Origin: Ceratotherium simum simum
Lineage: Eukaryota > Chordata > Mammalia > Perissodactyla > Rhinocerotidae
Length of the DNA: 64,000 bases
Direction of reading: 5' to 3'
NCBI RefSeq assembly: GCF_000283155.1
Contig: NW_004454159.1
Coordinates: 22,271,431 to 22,335,430 of the forward strand
Every line of letters begins with the position of its first letter. Position 1 is the stretch's first letter. The notes beneath the pieces are model-generated. The model was not told the origin of the DNA and made no database searches. It saw only the letters and a program-made list of their open reading frames with translations. Both the position numbers and the translations under genes were made by a program. Positions 11,283 through 23,025 of this stretch are shown in pieces.

Positions 11283-12170
11283 ACTTTTATAAACATGAGC
11301 ATTATGTCCATGACCAAATCTCTAAACTATTGGTTAAAGAATCATTCTGACAATTGTTAAGTGGTTAGGGAGACCTCCCCCGCTAGAGAACAAGAAGCTA
11401 GGACAAGATTTCTGTCCTAAGTACAGAGTATAGAGCAAGGACAGAAAAATGGCACTGAAATACATTGCTCAAGTAACCTGGCATTAACTCACTTTCCAGA
11501 TGAATTCTGTTGGCTGAGTATATCATAATGATCCATTCTGGGGACAAACTACTTTCCTTCTACTTACTGTATTTGCTTGTAAATTTTGCTGTCAATCATC
11601 CTATCCTATCCTGTCAAACCATATGCTTCAGCTTGACCCAGTGGTGTACTGGAGCCAGCTTGCACCAACTTAAGCAATTGTGCACATCTCTTCCCAACTC
11701 TGTGTTCATTGACTTCATGTTGGGAGCTTGAAATTGGGTATGCTGGGAGTATTTACACTATGGAAATTAGCAAATGCTACAAATCAGGGCTTTTGGCGGT
11801 GTGGGGAAGAGTTGTTTTACTAGAACAACATTGGCCTGACCAAAAAACACAGAGTGATAAGAAATTAGCTGATATTTTATCTACATAAGGATAAGATCAG
11901 GATTTGGTACCTACCAATCCCTTCAGGAAGGGTATGTGTAAGAGGTTTACGGCAGTGTTAACAGGTAGGAAAGCTGAGCCCCTCGATTCCACTGTGGGGA
12001 GGTGGAGCTTGGGGGGCTGACACTTCCTATTAAACCCCTTACCCCTAATTGGCTACTAAGACAGGTAGCCAACTCAGAGTCTCCACACCACATTTTTCTT
12101 CCCTAAGAAATATCCATTACCTCAGTGTCAATTACAGTCAGTCAAATAGGCACCCCTGAGTTTCTACTAA
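11283..12170. other. Non-coding stretch without recognised genes
   Basis: No coding support and no recognised repeat family. One plus-strand frame (11510-11731) is short and featureless. Confidence 0.4.
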
Positions 12171-12227
12171 TGATAACAATAACAATAATGATAATAAATA
12201 GTAATAGGAATAACACAATAATAATGC
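12171..12227. repeat. (AAT/AAC)n-rich simple repeat
   Basis: An imperfect run of ATAACA, ATAATG and AATAAT units. Confidence 0.8.
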
Positions 12228-12234
12228 TCATGTT

Positions 12235-12465
12235 GGCTACCATTTATTTAACAACAATTTGAGCCAGACATTGTGTTGGTGTTTTGCTTTACAAATTTAA
12301 CTTCATTTAATCCTTAATATTACTCTCATTTCACTGATGAGAAAGTAGAAGACCAGAGAGGAAAGTAAATTGCTCAAAGCTACTGAGTAATGGAGACAGG
12401 AATCAAAGCCAGGTATGACTGATTCCAAAACCACTGGTTCTTAGTCACTGCCTCTCCACGAATGC
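12235..12465 (-). repeat. MIR SINE, minus orientation
   Basis: Reads as reverse-complement MIR: 'gagccagacattgtgttgg', then 'cactgatgagaaagtagaag', 'gctactgagtaatgg', and a terminal part resembling 'ccaaaaccactggttctta'. The order of these blocks matches the family core. Confidence 0.65.
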
Positions 12466-13412
12466 TTGTCAGATTGTGGATTTTCTGTTGACTATTCTTG
12501 ATCTTCCCCTAATGATCTGCAATTGGTACACCCAACATATAGAGCCTATGATAAACTCCTTCCGAGAAGAGTTTCCTGAGGGTTACAATACACAAGTCAT
12601 GCAGATTTTTGAATAGCAATTAGTTTTCTCCCTTCTCCTTCAATGATAATAATACACGTTACGGGGGTTCACACTTCTGCATCTCATAAGGATCTTTATA
12701 CACATTCTGCACATCAGTTCAAGATGCCTACTTGAAACAGACTGTTTCCAGCAGTAGTGAACCCCCCACTTCCTGACGGTGTTTAGGCAGAGGCACCATA
12801 ACTGCCTCGAGTGAATCTGCAGAGCAGCGAAGGACAACCCTAAACAGCAGACAACATATAGCCCACCTTAATTTGAGATTTAATGTTGGGATAATGAATT
12901 AAGAAATTGTTTACGCGATGCTATTCTCAAATACGCCTAAATAGTAACTATTTATGGCAAAAAATACTAACTTCTCAGAGCTGAGGGCTAAGGGTAAAAA
13001 AACGTTTTGTAAACCACCCTCTCTCCAAAAAAAAAGGCTTACCTAAACATTTGTTTTTCAAAGGATTAGCAAACATGTAACATGGTCCTTTGCAGTAGGG
13101 CAAAAATGTAAAATACATGTGTCCTTTTCCTTCAGGGTAATTTCTATACTAGAGAAATAGCACACATAATAATATAAGGGGAGTAAAATTAATTTTTGTG
13201 AATACTGGCTTGACTGATGGATAATACTTTTCTTCGTTAACTATGGCACAGTAGGGCTAAAGAGGGACCTTCATAAGGCTGCACTTAATTGGTTGTCAAC
13301 TGAGAACCCATCATGTGCCCCACAAGGCCCCAGACTCTAAGGATGACATGTAGGAGTGGAAGCCATCGTCCCTGCTTTCAACAGGCATATGGTCTAGTTG
13401 TAAGAACACACT
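12466..13412. other. Non-coding stretch without recognised genes
   Basis: AT-rich, apparently unique sequence. The minus-strand frame at 12640-12837 has no domain or splice support. Confidence 0.4.
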
Positions 13413-13545
13413 AATGTATTATATGTTATATATATTGTTATATTATATGTATATATACACATACTTGTATATAACATATCACTTATAAGATATATTTAAC
13501 TAAATAATTATTTATTAATAATTAATAAATGAATAATACAATGTA
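13413..13545. repeat. AT-rich low-complexity region with TATA-type palindromes
   Basis: About 130 bp of nearly pure A/T with many self-complementary pieces ('atattatatgtatatatac', 'ttattaataattaataaat'). Likely a degenerate (TA)n tract. Confidence 0.8.
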
Positions 13546-13604
13546 ATGAACTGCATGGTTGTGAGTATAAGAATAAAACATTCAGAGAAGAGAGGGACTC
13601 GTAT

Positions 13605-13735
13605 GGGCATGACTATTTTTAATCTCCAGTTCATGGAAAAGGAAACTGAAGCTTGGAGAAGTTAAGCCACTTGCCCTAACCAGCAGGAAGAGCTGGCACT
13701 GAACTCCAGACCTCTCGCTTTCAACAGCTCTTTTT
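13605..13735 (-). repeat. MIR SINE fragment, minus orientation
   Basis: 'ggaaaaggaaactgaagctt', 'gttaagccacttgccc' and 'ggcactgaactccagacctc' follow the reverse-complement MIR order. Confidence 0.6.
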
Positions 13736-14399
13736 GAAAGGGAAAGGAAAGCTGCCTGCTCTGTGAAGCAGAGGTGCTAAGAAACCTGGGTGCCAACTCC
13801 AGGATCCCCAGGAGCTGCACGGATGAGCTCCTGAAGGCAGAAAGCCCATTTCTCAGAGGTCCGGACGTGGCTCAGAGCCAGGAGGGCCCAGGAAGCAATA
13901 CTGCATCTCCTGCAAAGGAAGGTAACTGTCATGTGTACACTTCAAGGAGGAAAAGAAAAAAATCTTCCTTTGGAAACCAAACACTAACTCTGCCAATCCA
14001 ACTTCACTGAGGTCATTTGAGAACTAAGGAGTTCAAAGGTTCTCTACGGCTTCCATTTACTTTGGCATAAGATTTAACAGAAAAAGAACTAAGGGAGAAT
14101 TTATATGGCCCAGGCTGTTTTCCAAATCGCACACTGCTAAAGTTATTTAGAATTTACTTTAACTCGCAATCACATGTAAAGTGGTTCAGATGTAAATGCT
14201 TTCCGTGTGGCTTCAGGCAATCTAGGTTTCCTCAAATGCACATGTGCAGTTCGAATATTAAAGATTTGGATTCAAAATCTCAAAGTACTTCGGGATCCTC
14301 TTGATTAGAGACTGCTGTTACTTTATGCAACTGGGTCTGAGGAGGAGAAATAAAACACACGGCCTTCATTTGAGCATTACGTTCTCACAGTAGCGCTAA

Positions 14400-14800
14400 G
14401 ATAAACAAACTTCGCAGGCTGAGGGAAGGGCATTTACTCCTTTAAATTGAATATGTAATATAAATAAATGTCTTTTAAGAAGAGATGCCTGAAACTTGAT
14501 TCTAAGGCTGAATCTATACAAGGGCACTAATTTATTTTAATGAAGATCAGTATAGCACATATGAGGGAGGGCAGGCCTTCTTGAGAGTAGCGCTGGTCTA
14601 ACCAAGCAGGCTAATTCACTAAGTCACACCAAGATGCTGCTTGAAATTGTCTGATTTGTTCACTGGCCAGGAGCAAATTGATATTTGCATTTTTATATAG
14701 AACAAAATGAAGGGAATTACCAAATCTTTTATCTTGTAATCAACTGCTGCCTGAAGTGATTTTCAATTCTCTCTAAGGCAGTGATTTTGTGACCAGCCAG
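14400..14800. other. Repeat-free stretch, possible conserved non-coding element
   Basis: No transposon signature and no long frame. It is rich in homeodomain-type TAAT/ATTA cores ('ctaatttattttaatgaa', 'gcaggctaattcactaagtc', 'gtaatcaactgctgcctgaa'). The texture is what one expects of an enhancer, but conservation cannot be judged from one sequence. Confidence 0.25.
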
Positions 14801-14984
14801 TGCAGGACTAAAACCCCCATGCTCCAAATTAGAAGTGAATGGAGAGGAACTTCAGGCTGGCTGGGGCCAGAGCAATTAAATGGTAATTGCCTTTTAGATA
14901 TCCTAATGTTCTAATTATATTAGTGTGCTAAATGGTGGGAAATGTGGAAAAGGGCTCCAGGCTGCTCTGGTGGGGAAAGGGAGC

Positions 14985-15140
14985 TAAGATTGATGAAGCC
15001 TGGCCCTGAGCGGGATCCTTCACAGACGTTCTCTCCTGAAATCCACAAATAACCCATGAGGGATTATTAGCTTCAATAAGGCTGAGGAACTTGCCCCGTT
15101 GGTTCCAGTTGGTATGTGACTGAATCAGGAGTCCCACCAG
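14985..15140 (-). repeat. MIR SINE fragment, minus orientation
   Basis: 'aacccatgagggattattag', 'aaggctgaggaacttgcccc' and 'ggtatgtgactgaatcagga' follow the order of reverse-complement MIR. Confidence 0.5.
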
Positions 15141-15734
15141 GGTTGCATGGCTCCAAAGAGTAGTGGGTTGGCAGGGCCTTGAGAAGGAAAGGGGAGAAAT
15201 ACTGGATTCAAAAACTGGAAGAAATCTGCTAGCAGAGAAAGATGAGAGAATTTGAGAACGAGGCCCTAAAGAAAAAGTGTGTAAGTATGAGCACCCCGGT
15301 GGTGCCTTTCCTTCTGTCTGTGGAAAGGAAGAGCTCAGGATAGGGAAGCTTTGTGGGAAGACTCTGGGGGAGCCTCAATGTCAGAACACAGGAGCCTGGG
15401 AGGGGAGGAGGTGCCCCCATAAGAAGAGGAGCGGCTTTATTGGGCACCGGGAAACCACTTAGCACCCCAAACACTAGAGGTGCCAGGGGAGAGGCCCCCA
15501 GATGTCTGAGGCTGAAAAGCCTTGTCAACCAGGAAGTGAAGTGGAGGGGGCAGTGCCTATACCTGACACTCTCCAGGCCAATCGACGAGAATGACAAAGT
15601 CTGTCCCTAGGATTCCAAAGCCAGAAGATCTGGGTTAAATCATGTATGGACTGTGAAAGGTTTGTCAAGTCATATCTGCTCTGAGCCTCAGGTTCCTAAT
15701 AAGGAGTTTCCCAGAGACAACGAGATATATATAG

Positions 15735-15841
15735 CCATATGTGTGCATGTGTGTGTGTACAAGTGTATACAAGTGTGTGTATACACACATAAATACATAT
15801 GTTTGTATGCATGTATATGTTTATGTTTACACACACACACA
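15735..15841. repeat. Compound (TG/TA)n microsatellite
   Basis: Alternating purine-pyrimidine sequence: TG runs, 'gtatacacac' blocks and a terminal ACACACACAC. Such tracts are potential Z-DNA formers. Confidence 0.9.
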
Positions 15842-16212
15842 GCTACGAGGTGATTATAAGATCACATGAAATTGTGAACCCAGTCTGAAGGCTGCAAAGT
15901 GTTATACAACTGCTAGTTTTTATATTTATTTCCTGAAATCATACAGACAGTCATAGAGGTGCTTTCTAGCTTGTAACTGGAAGGTGCTACATGGGCTCTT
16001 TGCCAAAAGCTCGAAGTCTAAATGCACTGTCTTTGCAGCCTAAGCTCAGTTCCTTGGCAAGCAGTTGTGGAAAATTCCCCCAACTTTCTCCAGGCCTGAC
16101 TCCAGCCCTGAGCCCCTTGGTCTCCATCTCTACTCCATCCTCTAAAGATTAAACCCAGCTGTGGCTTTTTGCACCTGCCCACACACATCCCAAGTCTCAC
16201 CAACCCTACAAT

Positions 16213-16227
16213 TAAAACCTATCCCAG
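16213..16227. repeat. Left target-site duplication of the SINE at 16228
   Basis: TAAAACCTATCCCAG is repeated exactly at 16474-16488, bracketing the SINE. Confidence 0.95.
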
Positions 16228-16473
16228 GGGCCGGCCAGGTGGCACAAGCAGTTAAGTGCGCGTGCTCCGCTGCGGCGGCCTGGGGTTCGCCGGTTCGGAT
16301 CCCAGGTGCACACCGACGCACTGCTTGGCAAGCCATGCTGTGGTGGCGTCCCATATAAAGTGGAGGAAGATGGGCACGGATGTTACCCCAGGGCCAGTCT
16401 TCCTCAAGCAAAAAGAGGATTGGCAGATATTAGCTCAGGGCTCATCTTCCTCACCAAAAAATAAATAAATAAA
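16228..16473 (+). mobile_element. ERE-type tRNA-derived SINE (perissodactyl)
   Basis: Starts GGGGCCGGCC. It has an A-box-like 'tggcacaagcagtt', a B-box 'cggttcggatccc', the ERE body 'cccatataaagtggaggaag' and the tail 'attagctcagggctcatctt', and ends in an (AAAT)n-type tail. A perfect 15-bp target-site duplication flanks it, so the insertion boundaries are firm. The body lacks the 'caactagaaggatgtgcaac' block, so it belongs to the ERE2-like type. The near-perfect duplication suggests a fairly recent insertion. Confidence 0.95.
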
Positions 16474-16739
16474 TAAAACCTATCCCAGCTTTAGATTCCA
16501 TCCCATTTTTTCTGCCCTCTCATCCAAACTTCTCAAAAGAGGCGTCTACATTCACTGTTGCCACTTTCTTGTCTCCTTTTACTTCTTAATCCACCACAAT
16601 TTAGTTTCTATTTCTTTTTCCTCTGGAAATGATTTAGAACAAGATCAGCTCCTACCACTAAATCTAATAACACCTGGACCTGTCTGACATTCTTTCCCTT
16701 TTTCCTTTAAGGCTCTAATTTTTTTGCTCCCTACAGGTC

Positions 16740-17345
16740 CAAAAGCCTTGGTCCACTTCTTTTCTCACTCAACCACTGACCCCTATTATGTACAGATATC
16801 CATCTGCTCCTTGATATCACTACCTGGATGTCCCATAGGCTCCCCAACTCAAACTTAACCTTACTTGGCAACACCATCATCCTCCACTGAGCTAAGGTTA
16901 GAGACCTGGGTATTATCCCTGGCCCCTCCCTCTTCTTCACCTGCACATTCAATCATCCTGCCATTAAGTTTTCATCCTTTCCACCCTTCCACTATTTTCT
17001 CATAGCTTCTCACTGTTTCTTGCTTGAATGAATTTGAGAAGGACAAGACTAAAGGCAAGGAAATTAGTACATTTTCGCTTCTTCAAAATCATTCTCTGAG
17101 TCTACACAACTGTCCAAGTGACTTAAAACCCAAAGATGGCCTTGCCACTTCCCTAGTGAAAACACTTCAGTGTCTTCCCATGGCCTACAGGGCAGATGGC
17201 CAGTTCCTCCACTACTCATATGAAGCCTCTCATGTTGGGTGCCTGCCTACTATTCAGCTCCTACCAATGTCTGACTCACACTGGAAACTCTGATGACACT
17301 GACTGACATTTTGTGCATATTCCATGCTGTTCCTTGTCCTGGGGT
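16740..17345 (+). mobile_element. L2 LINE, plus orientation (ORF2 C-terminal region)
   Basis: Reads as decayed L2: 'gatatcactacctggatgtc', 'gacctgggtattatccctgg', 'catggcctacagggcagatg' and 'tcagctcctaccaatgtctg' occur in consensus order. Frames are broken throughout. The upstream boundary is uncertain and may reach about 16500. Confidence 0.7.
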
Positions 17346-17582
17346 TTTGGCTAATGCTGATATCTTTGTGAACATCCTCCTCCTCTCATGACCACCCCAA
17401 ATGATCCAAACTCCCACTTGCCAATGAATGGTACAATCATTTGCCTATTTACTCTTAGATCCATTCTCTCAGGTAACTATATTTCCTAAGCTCCATTGCC
17501 AGATGACGGGCTTCCTGGTAGGCCTGGCCAAAGGCACACTCAAGCAGAAGATTAGAGAGCAGGGAGAAGGGACTTGGTAAGT

Positions 17583-17595
17583 GTCTCTTTCTCTT

Positions 17596-17632
<37 letters not shown>

Positions 17633-17634
17633 TA
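17583..17634. repeat. (TC)n(AC)n compound microsatellite
   Basis: A CTCTCT run followed directly by an ACACAC run. Both strands give spurious open frames here. Confidence 0.95.
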
Positions 17635-17924
17635 CCCCTTTGCCCTGCCACTGGCAGTGTCTCCTATATGTCATCAGCTCCTGCAAGGCAGCATCGTTAG
17701 CATCATTGTCATCATTCTCAATCATCCTAGAAGGCTCTAACTTGCAAGTGATAATAGACCTCCTACCTTTGTCTGTTCAGTTTTAGGGGTGGCAGTGGCT
17801 TCCTTGCTTTTGCTAACCTCAGGACTGCCTTATCTTGCTTCGTTTGGTATCTCAGCTCTTCCAGCACTAGAAAGCTAACATTCTATTTTAATTTCCCACT
17901 TTATGAAATATCTAGAGTGGTTTC

Positions 17925-18255
17925 TGTTTATTCTGACTTGACCCTAATTCACTTTGTTTACCCTTTAAACTTATTCTTTAAAGACTCACCTTAGAGGTTA
18001 CTTAGGAAGTAACTCCTAAGGAAGCATTCAAGTCTATACCTCACTTCAAGTTTAGATTATCTACCTGTTTCTTCCTCTGTGCAAAATTCCTGAGCAAATT
18101 ATATTCAATGTACTTGCCATAACTAAATACTATCTGCTAATGCATCTGCTTCCCTCGTGATGACATCCTTGTCTTATTCACCATAGTCCAAACTGCTCAG
18201 CCCAGAGTCTGGTATATGAAAGGCACTCAAGAATTTGTTGAATGAATGAAAAAGT
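17925..18255 (+). mobile_element. L2 LINE 3' end, plus orientation
   Basis: Contains the L2 3' UTR strings 'tggtatatgaaaggcactca' and the terminal 'agaatttgttgaatgaatga'. It is probably the continuation of the L2 at 16740-17345, with a diverged or replaced middle. Confidence 0.65.
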
Positions 18256-18772
18256 TCACTGAATGAAGCAGTGACACCAAACAGGGATCTTTTTATAAGC
18301 AGCTAACTTCAGCTTTGCCACAAAAGGTATTGAAAATCTTCTGTACCAGTACTATGCAAAGTCTTACCACAAAACAAATCATAGTTTCATATTTTAAAAC
18401 AAATTGAGGACATATTGCATTTTGGAGAAGGGCATGTGTCATAAAATCAAAGTCATGACTCCAAAAAATTTAGGGTTAATGTTTTCCAACAGTCCAGAGA
18501 GGAAGTTGGAGAAAGTAAGAAAAAGATGGGCATTTGAACAGTGAACACACCAAACCAGGCTGACCAAGGGTCAGGGGAGGGCAACAAAGCAGACAGGAAC
18601 CCAGGGGAAAAAACCCACCAATACAGGGTTTTCATGGGATTCTGACAGGTTCTTTTGAGGTTCATTTTATGTTCAAACTCTAGCCTTACCCAAATATCTT
18701 ATATGTGCCTCTTTTTACTATTATTCTCTTGTGTTTCCTTTCATTGGAGAAAGCCATTGAGGACTACTATTT
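18256..18772. other. Non-coding stretch without recognised genes
   Basis: No repeat or gene recognised. It ends in the A-rich target 'ttaaaaaattactga' used by the L1 and the SINE that follow. Confidence 0.4.
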
Positions 18773-18789
18773 AAAAAATTACTGAATAG
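18773..18789. repeat. Left target-site duplication of the SINE at 18790
   Basis: AAAAAATTACTGAATAG is repeated exactly at 19089-19105, a perfect 17-bp duplication. Confidence 0.95.
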
Positions 18790-19088
18790 GGGCCGGCCCC
18801 GTGGCTTAGCAGTTAAGTGTGCGTGCTCCGCTACTGGCGGCCCGGGTTCGGATCCCGGGCGCGCACGGACGCACCGCTTCTCCGGCCATGCTGAGGCCGC
18901 GTCCCACATACAGCAACTAGAAGGATGTGCAACTATGACATACAACAATCTACTGGGGCTTTGGGGGGGAAGAAAAAAAAAAGGAGGAGGACTGGCAACA
19001 GATGTTAGCTCAGAGGCGGTCTTCCTCAGTAAAATGAGGAGGATTAGCACGGATGTTAGCTCAGGGCTGATCTTCCTCACACACACAA
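18790..19088 (+). mobile_element. ERE-type SINE, long subtype, inserted at the L1 5' junction
   Basis: GGGGCCGGCCCC start. The pol III A-box is at 18802-18814 (tggcttagcagtt) and the B-box GGTTCGGATCC at 18845-18855. The middle block 'caactagaaggatgtgcaac' and 'tactggggctttgggggg' mark the longer ERE subtype. The tail ends (CA)n plus A8. The 17-bp duplication includes the first bases of the adjacent L1 ('atag'), so this SINE landed after the L1. Confidence 0.95.
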
Positions 19089-19101
19089 AAAAAATTACTG
19101 A

Positions 19102-21405
19102 ATAGAAGGGAACTTCCTCAACTTAATAAAGAATATTTACAAAACCCTACAGCTAACATCATATATAACGGTGAAAAACTCAAAGCTTACCCATTAAGAT
19201 CAGGAACAAGGCAAGGATGTCCTCTCACCATTCTTTTTCAACATTGTACTAGAAGTCCTAGCTAACATAATTAGACAAAAGGAAATAAAAGGTATACAGA
19301 TTTGGGAAGGAAGAGATAAAACTCTGATTATATATGACATGGCTGTCTATTTAGAAAATCTGAAAGAACTGACAAAAAACTCCTGGAACTAATAAGTGAT
19401 TATAGCAAGGTTGCAGGATATAAGGTTAATATACAAAAGTCAATTGCTTTTCCAGACACCAGCAATGAACAAGTGGAATTTGTAATTAGAAACACATCAT
19501 TTACATTAACACCCCCAAAAGTGAAATACTTAGGTACAAATCTAACAAAATATGTATAATATCTATATGAGGAAAACTACAAAATTCTGATAAATGAATG
19601 GAGAGAGAGTCCATGTTTATGGATAGGAAGACTCAATATTGTCAAGATGATAGTTCTTCCCAACTTGATCTATAGATTCAATGTAACCTCAAACAAAATC
19701 CCAACAAGCTACTTTGTAGATATTGAAAAACTGATTCTAAAATTTATATGGAGAGGCAAAGGACCCCAAATAGCCAACACAATATTGAAGGAGAACAAAG
19801 CTGGAGGATTGACACTACCTGACTTAAGACTTTTATTATAAAGGTACAGTAATCAAGACAATGGGGGTATTGGTAAAAGAATAGATAAACAGATCAATGG
19901 AACAGAAAATGGAGCCCAGAAATAGACCCACATAAATACAGTCAACTGATCTTTGACAAAGGAGCAAAGGCCATTCAATGGAGCAAAGACAGTCTCTTCA
20001 ACAAATGGTGGTGGAACAACTGGACATCCACATGCAAAAAAATACATCTAGACACAGACCTTGTACCCTTTATAGAAATTAACTCAAAATGTATCATAGA
20101 CCTGAATGTAAAATGCAAAACTATAAAACTCCTAGAATATAACATAGGGAAACACCAGATGACCTTGGGTATGGTGATGGCTTTTTAGCTATAACACCAA
20201 AGGCACAATCCATGAGAGAAATAATTGACAAACTGAACTTCACTAAAATTAAAAAATTCTGCCCTGTGAAAGACGATGAGAAGACAGACTCACGGCCACA
20301 CAGACTGTGAGAAAACATTTGCGAACGATACATCTGATAAAGGACTGTTATCCAAAATATACAAAGAACTGTTGAAACTCAACAAGAAAGCAAACAACTG
20401 ATTAAAAAATGGACCAAAGATCTTAAAGGACACCTCACCAAAGAAGATCTACAAATGGCAAATAAGCATATGAAAAGATGTTCCATATCATATGTTACCA
20501 GGGAAATGGACATTAAAATAATAATGAGATACCACTATACACCTATTAGAATGGCCAAAATCCAGAACACTGACAATACCAAATGCTGACAAAAATGTGG
20601 AGCAACAGGAACTTTCATTCATTGCTGGTGGGAATGCAAAATGGTACAGCCATCTTGCAAAACAGTTTGGCAGTTTCTTACAAAACTGAACATATCCTTA
20701 GCAAGTGATCTAGTAATCATGCTTCTTGGTATTTACCCAAAGGAGTTGAAAACTTACCTCCATGTAAAAACTTGCACAGGGATGTTTATCGCAGCTTTTA
20801 TTCATAACCACCCAAACTTGGAAGGAACAAAGATGTCCTTCAGTAGATGAATGGATAAATAAGCTGGGGTACATCCAGATAATGGAATACAATTTAGCAC
20901 TAAAAAGAAATGAGCTATCAAGCCATCAAAAGACATGGAGGAACCTTAAATGCATATTACTAAATGAAAGAAGCCAATCTGAAAAGGCTACAGACTGTAT
21001 GATTCCAACTACATGACATTCAAAACTATGGAGAGAGTAAAAGGCTCAGTGGTTGCCAGAGGTTGGTGGTGGGGAGTAGGATAAATAGGCAGAGCAGAGG
21101 GGATATATACGGCAGTGAAAATACTCTGTATGATACTATAAAGTTGGATATATGTCATTATACATTTGTCTAAACCTATAAACTGTATACAACACCAAGA
21201 GTGAATTGTAAGGTAAACTATGGACTTTGAGTGATTATGATGTGTCAACGTAGGTGCATCAGTTGTAACAAATGTACCACTCTGGTGGGGGGTGTTGACA
21301 ATGGGGGAGGCTGTGCATGTGTGGGGGCAGGAGGTATACAGGAAATCTCTGCACTTTCCTCTTAATTTCACTGTGAATCTAAAAAAAATAAAGTCCTTAA
21401 AAAAA
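19102..21405 (+). mobile_element. 5'-truncated LINE-1 (L1MA/L1MB-like), ORF2 3' half and 3' UTR
   Basis: Begins inside the ORF2 reverse-transcriptase region. The reading '[13 protein letters not shown]' followed by '[10 protein letters not shown]' is visible near 19140-19220. The catalytic FADD site is lost: 19321-19362 reads [13 protein letters not shown], one codon short and with a single Asp. A clearer fragment of ORF2, ending IWRGKGPQIANTILKE…, spans 19647-19841. The C-terminal part runs to about 20930 with many stops. The 3' UTR ('ctctggtggggggtgttgac', 'gggggaggctgtgcatgtgt') ends with AATAAA and A7 at 21405. Flanking 'aaaaattactga' (ends about 18785) and 'aaaaaaatactga' (ends 21411) are a plausible target duplication. 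It is a dead copy. Confidence 0.92.
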
Positions 21406-21420
21406 TACTGATTACCTAGC

Positions 21421-21545
21421 ACAATCTTACGAGTTTACAAATGAAGGAAATTAGATTAAGAAAGGCCCGGTGACTTGCTTAAAGCTTTCTAATGGCAGAG
21501 TTGGGAAGAGGACACAGGTCTCCTGAGTTGTTCTGCGTGTTACAT
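21421..21545 (-). repeat. MIR SINE fragment, minus orientation
   Basis: 'acaaatgaaggaaattagat', 'ggtgacttgcttaaagcttt' and 'aatggcagagttggg' match reverse-complement MIR in order. Confidence 0.5.
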
Positions 21546-23025
21546 TTTTCAAATTTATTGGAAAATAAATAAATAATAGTAATAAAAATAAATGAAATGA
21601 AATTAGTGAAAAAAATATTTTTTGACATTAAAGCAACTTGACCTCAAGTTGGCTGCTGCCCATGCACCTAGTTCAAATAACTTCATTAGAGAGACATTCA
21701 TAAACACAGGGTGTCCCATTTTCATTATAAGCAGGCAAAAGACATGGTGGTACAAAAAATGCAGCTGTCTTGAATACAATTTTTTAGAATATACATCAGA
21801 AGTCTCACATCTGTATCAAATATTTGAACAATAAGACATTGAATGTAGATGCTTATTTTTTCAGATGCATTATATGTGGTGTGTTTCTTCAAGAAATTTT
21901 TCAGCTTCAAACCATTTTAAATCAATCAAGAGATGTTTTTTAACTCCTTACCAGTTTCTAGCACTGTTCTAAGTGCTACGGAAAAGAAGGATTTTGTTTC
22001 CTTTCTTCCTTTTCCCCTCTGTACCTAAGTCATGTAGGATTCTCAATTTAAATACTTGTGTTTACTTCTAGTTCTACACTCATTTTACCTTTTCCTGGAC
22101 CTAACTCTTCCAGGTGGGTATGGCAAAGGGAGCCAATCTCAACCACCAGGGCCCTGGTCAATCTCAACCACCTTACACAGGGTCTCAGGAGGAGGAGCTC
22201 TGTCACTTCCAGAGCAAGTCCCTTCCAGGAAGCAATGTCAACTGGCAGAACAGGCAAGACAACATGGATATGTGACTACTTGAATTGTTGGCATTAAGTG
22301 CAACCAGGTTAATGAGAAAAACAATAGCAGCCATGGTACCTGGAAGCTCAGTGTTTTAAACATAGATTCTTTCGCTCTTGACCACATCTTTCGTCTGGGA
22401 CTCAAACTTTTCAAATTCCATCCTCCAAGGTGAAGCTAGCTGGAGGATGTGTTGCTGCACTATTGAATTCATTTGCATGTGTTTGTTATATCATTATCAG
22501 GGGCTGGGGGGGCATTGCTAAGGCCATTGACTGTGGTTCAGATTCAGTTCAGCCTCAGTTGGACCTCTGCTTCATTTGTCAAACTCCAATTGAGTTCTTG
22601 GCTCACTCCATTCTTGTTACCTGGTGAAATGTAGACATTCTCCAGTTTCCTCTCCCCCATTTAATCTGATTCTGCACTTGGTAACAGTAAACATTCCTTG
22701 AGTTCTCTGACTTCAAACATTCCATTTCTACTGATAAGCCTTAAATTTTCCCTGTTCTAATCCACTACAGTTCTTTTCAAGTCAACACTATAATTCCTCT
22801 GCATACCTCTGAGTTGAACAGAGGAAAAACCTGGCTCTCCACCATTATTCTTTCCATTTGCTCCATTCCTGGGGTCAGAAAACACCCAGATTCCTGGATT
22901 TCCAACATAGCTCCTGTGGTGATCTATACTGGTAATCTTTATACCTCAGTAGGCAACAACATCCATATTCATACACTCTTGCCAGATTTCTAATCCATTA
23001 CCCAATGTTCAAAGGCATTTAAGTC
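21546..23025. other. Non-coding stretch, possible old LINE remnants
   Basis: No gene support. A pyrimidine-rich segment (about 22620-23000) has the texture of very old L2/CR1 sequence but no diagnostic string. Paired open frames on both strands near 22050-22300 have no domain content. Confidence 0.35.

Noticed and set aside
11162..11350. Lys/Arg/Glu-rich 62-codon frame
   Set aside because: Product of the GGAA purine repeat.
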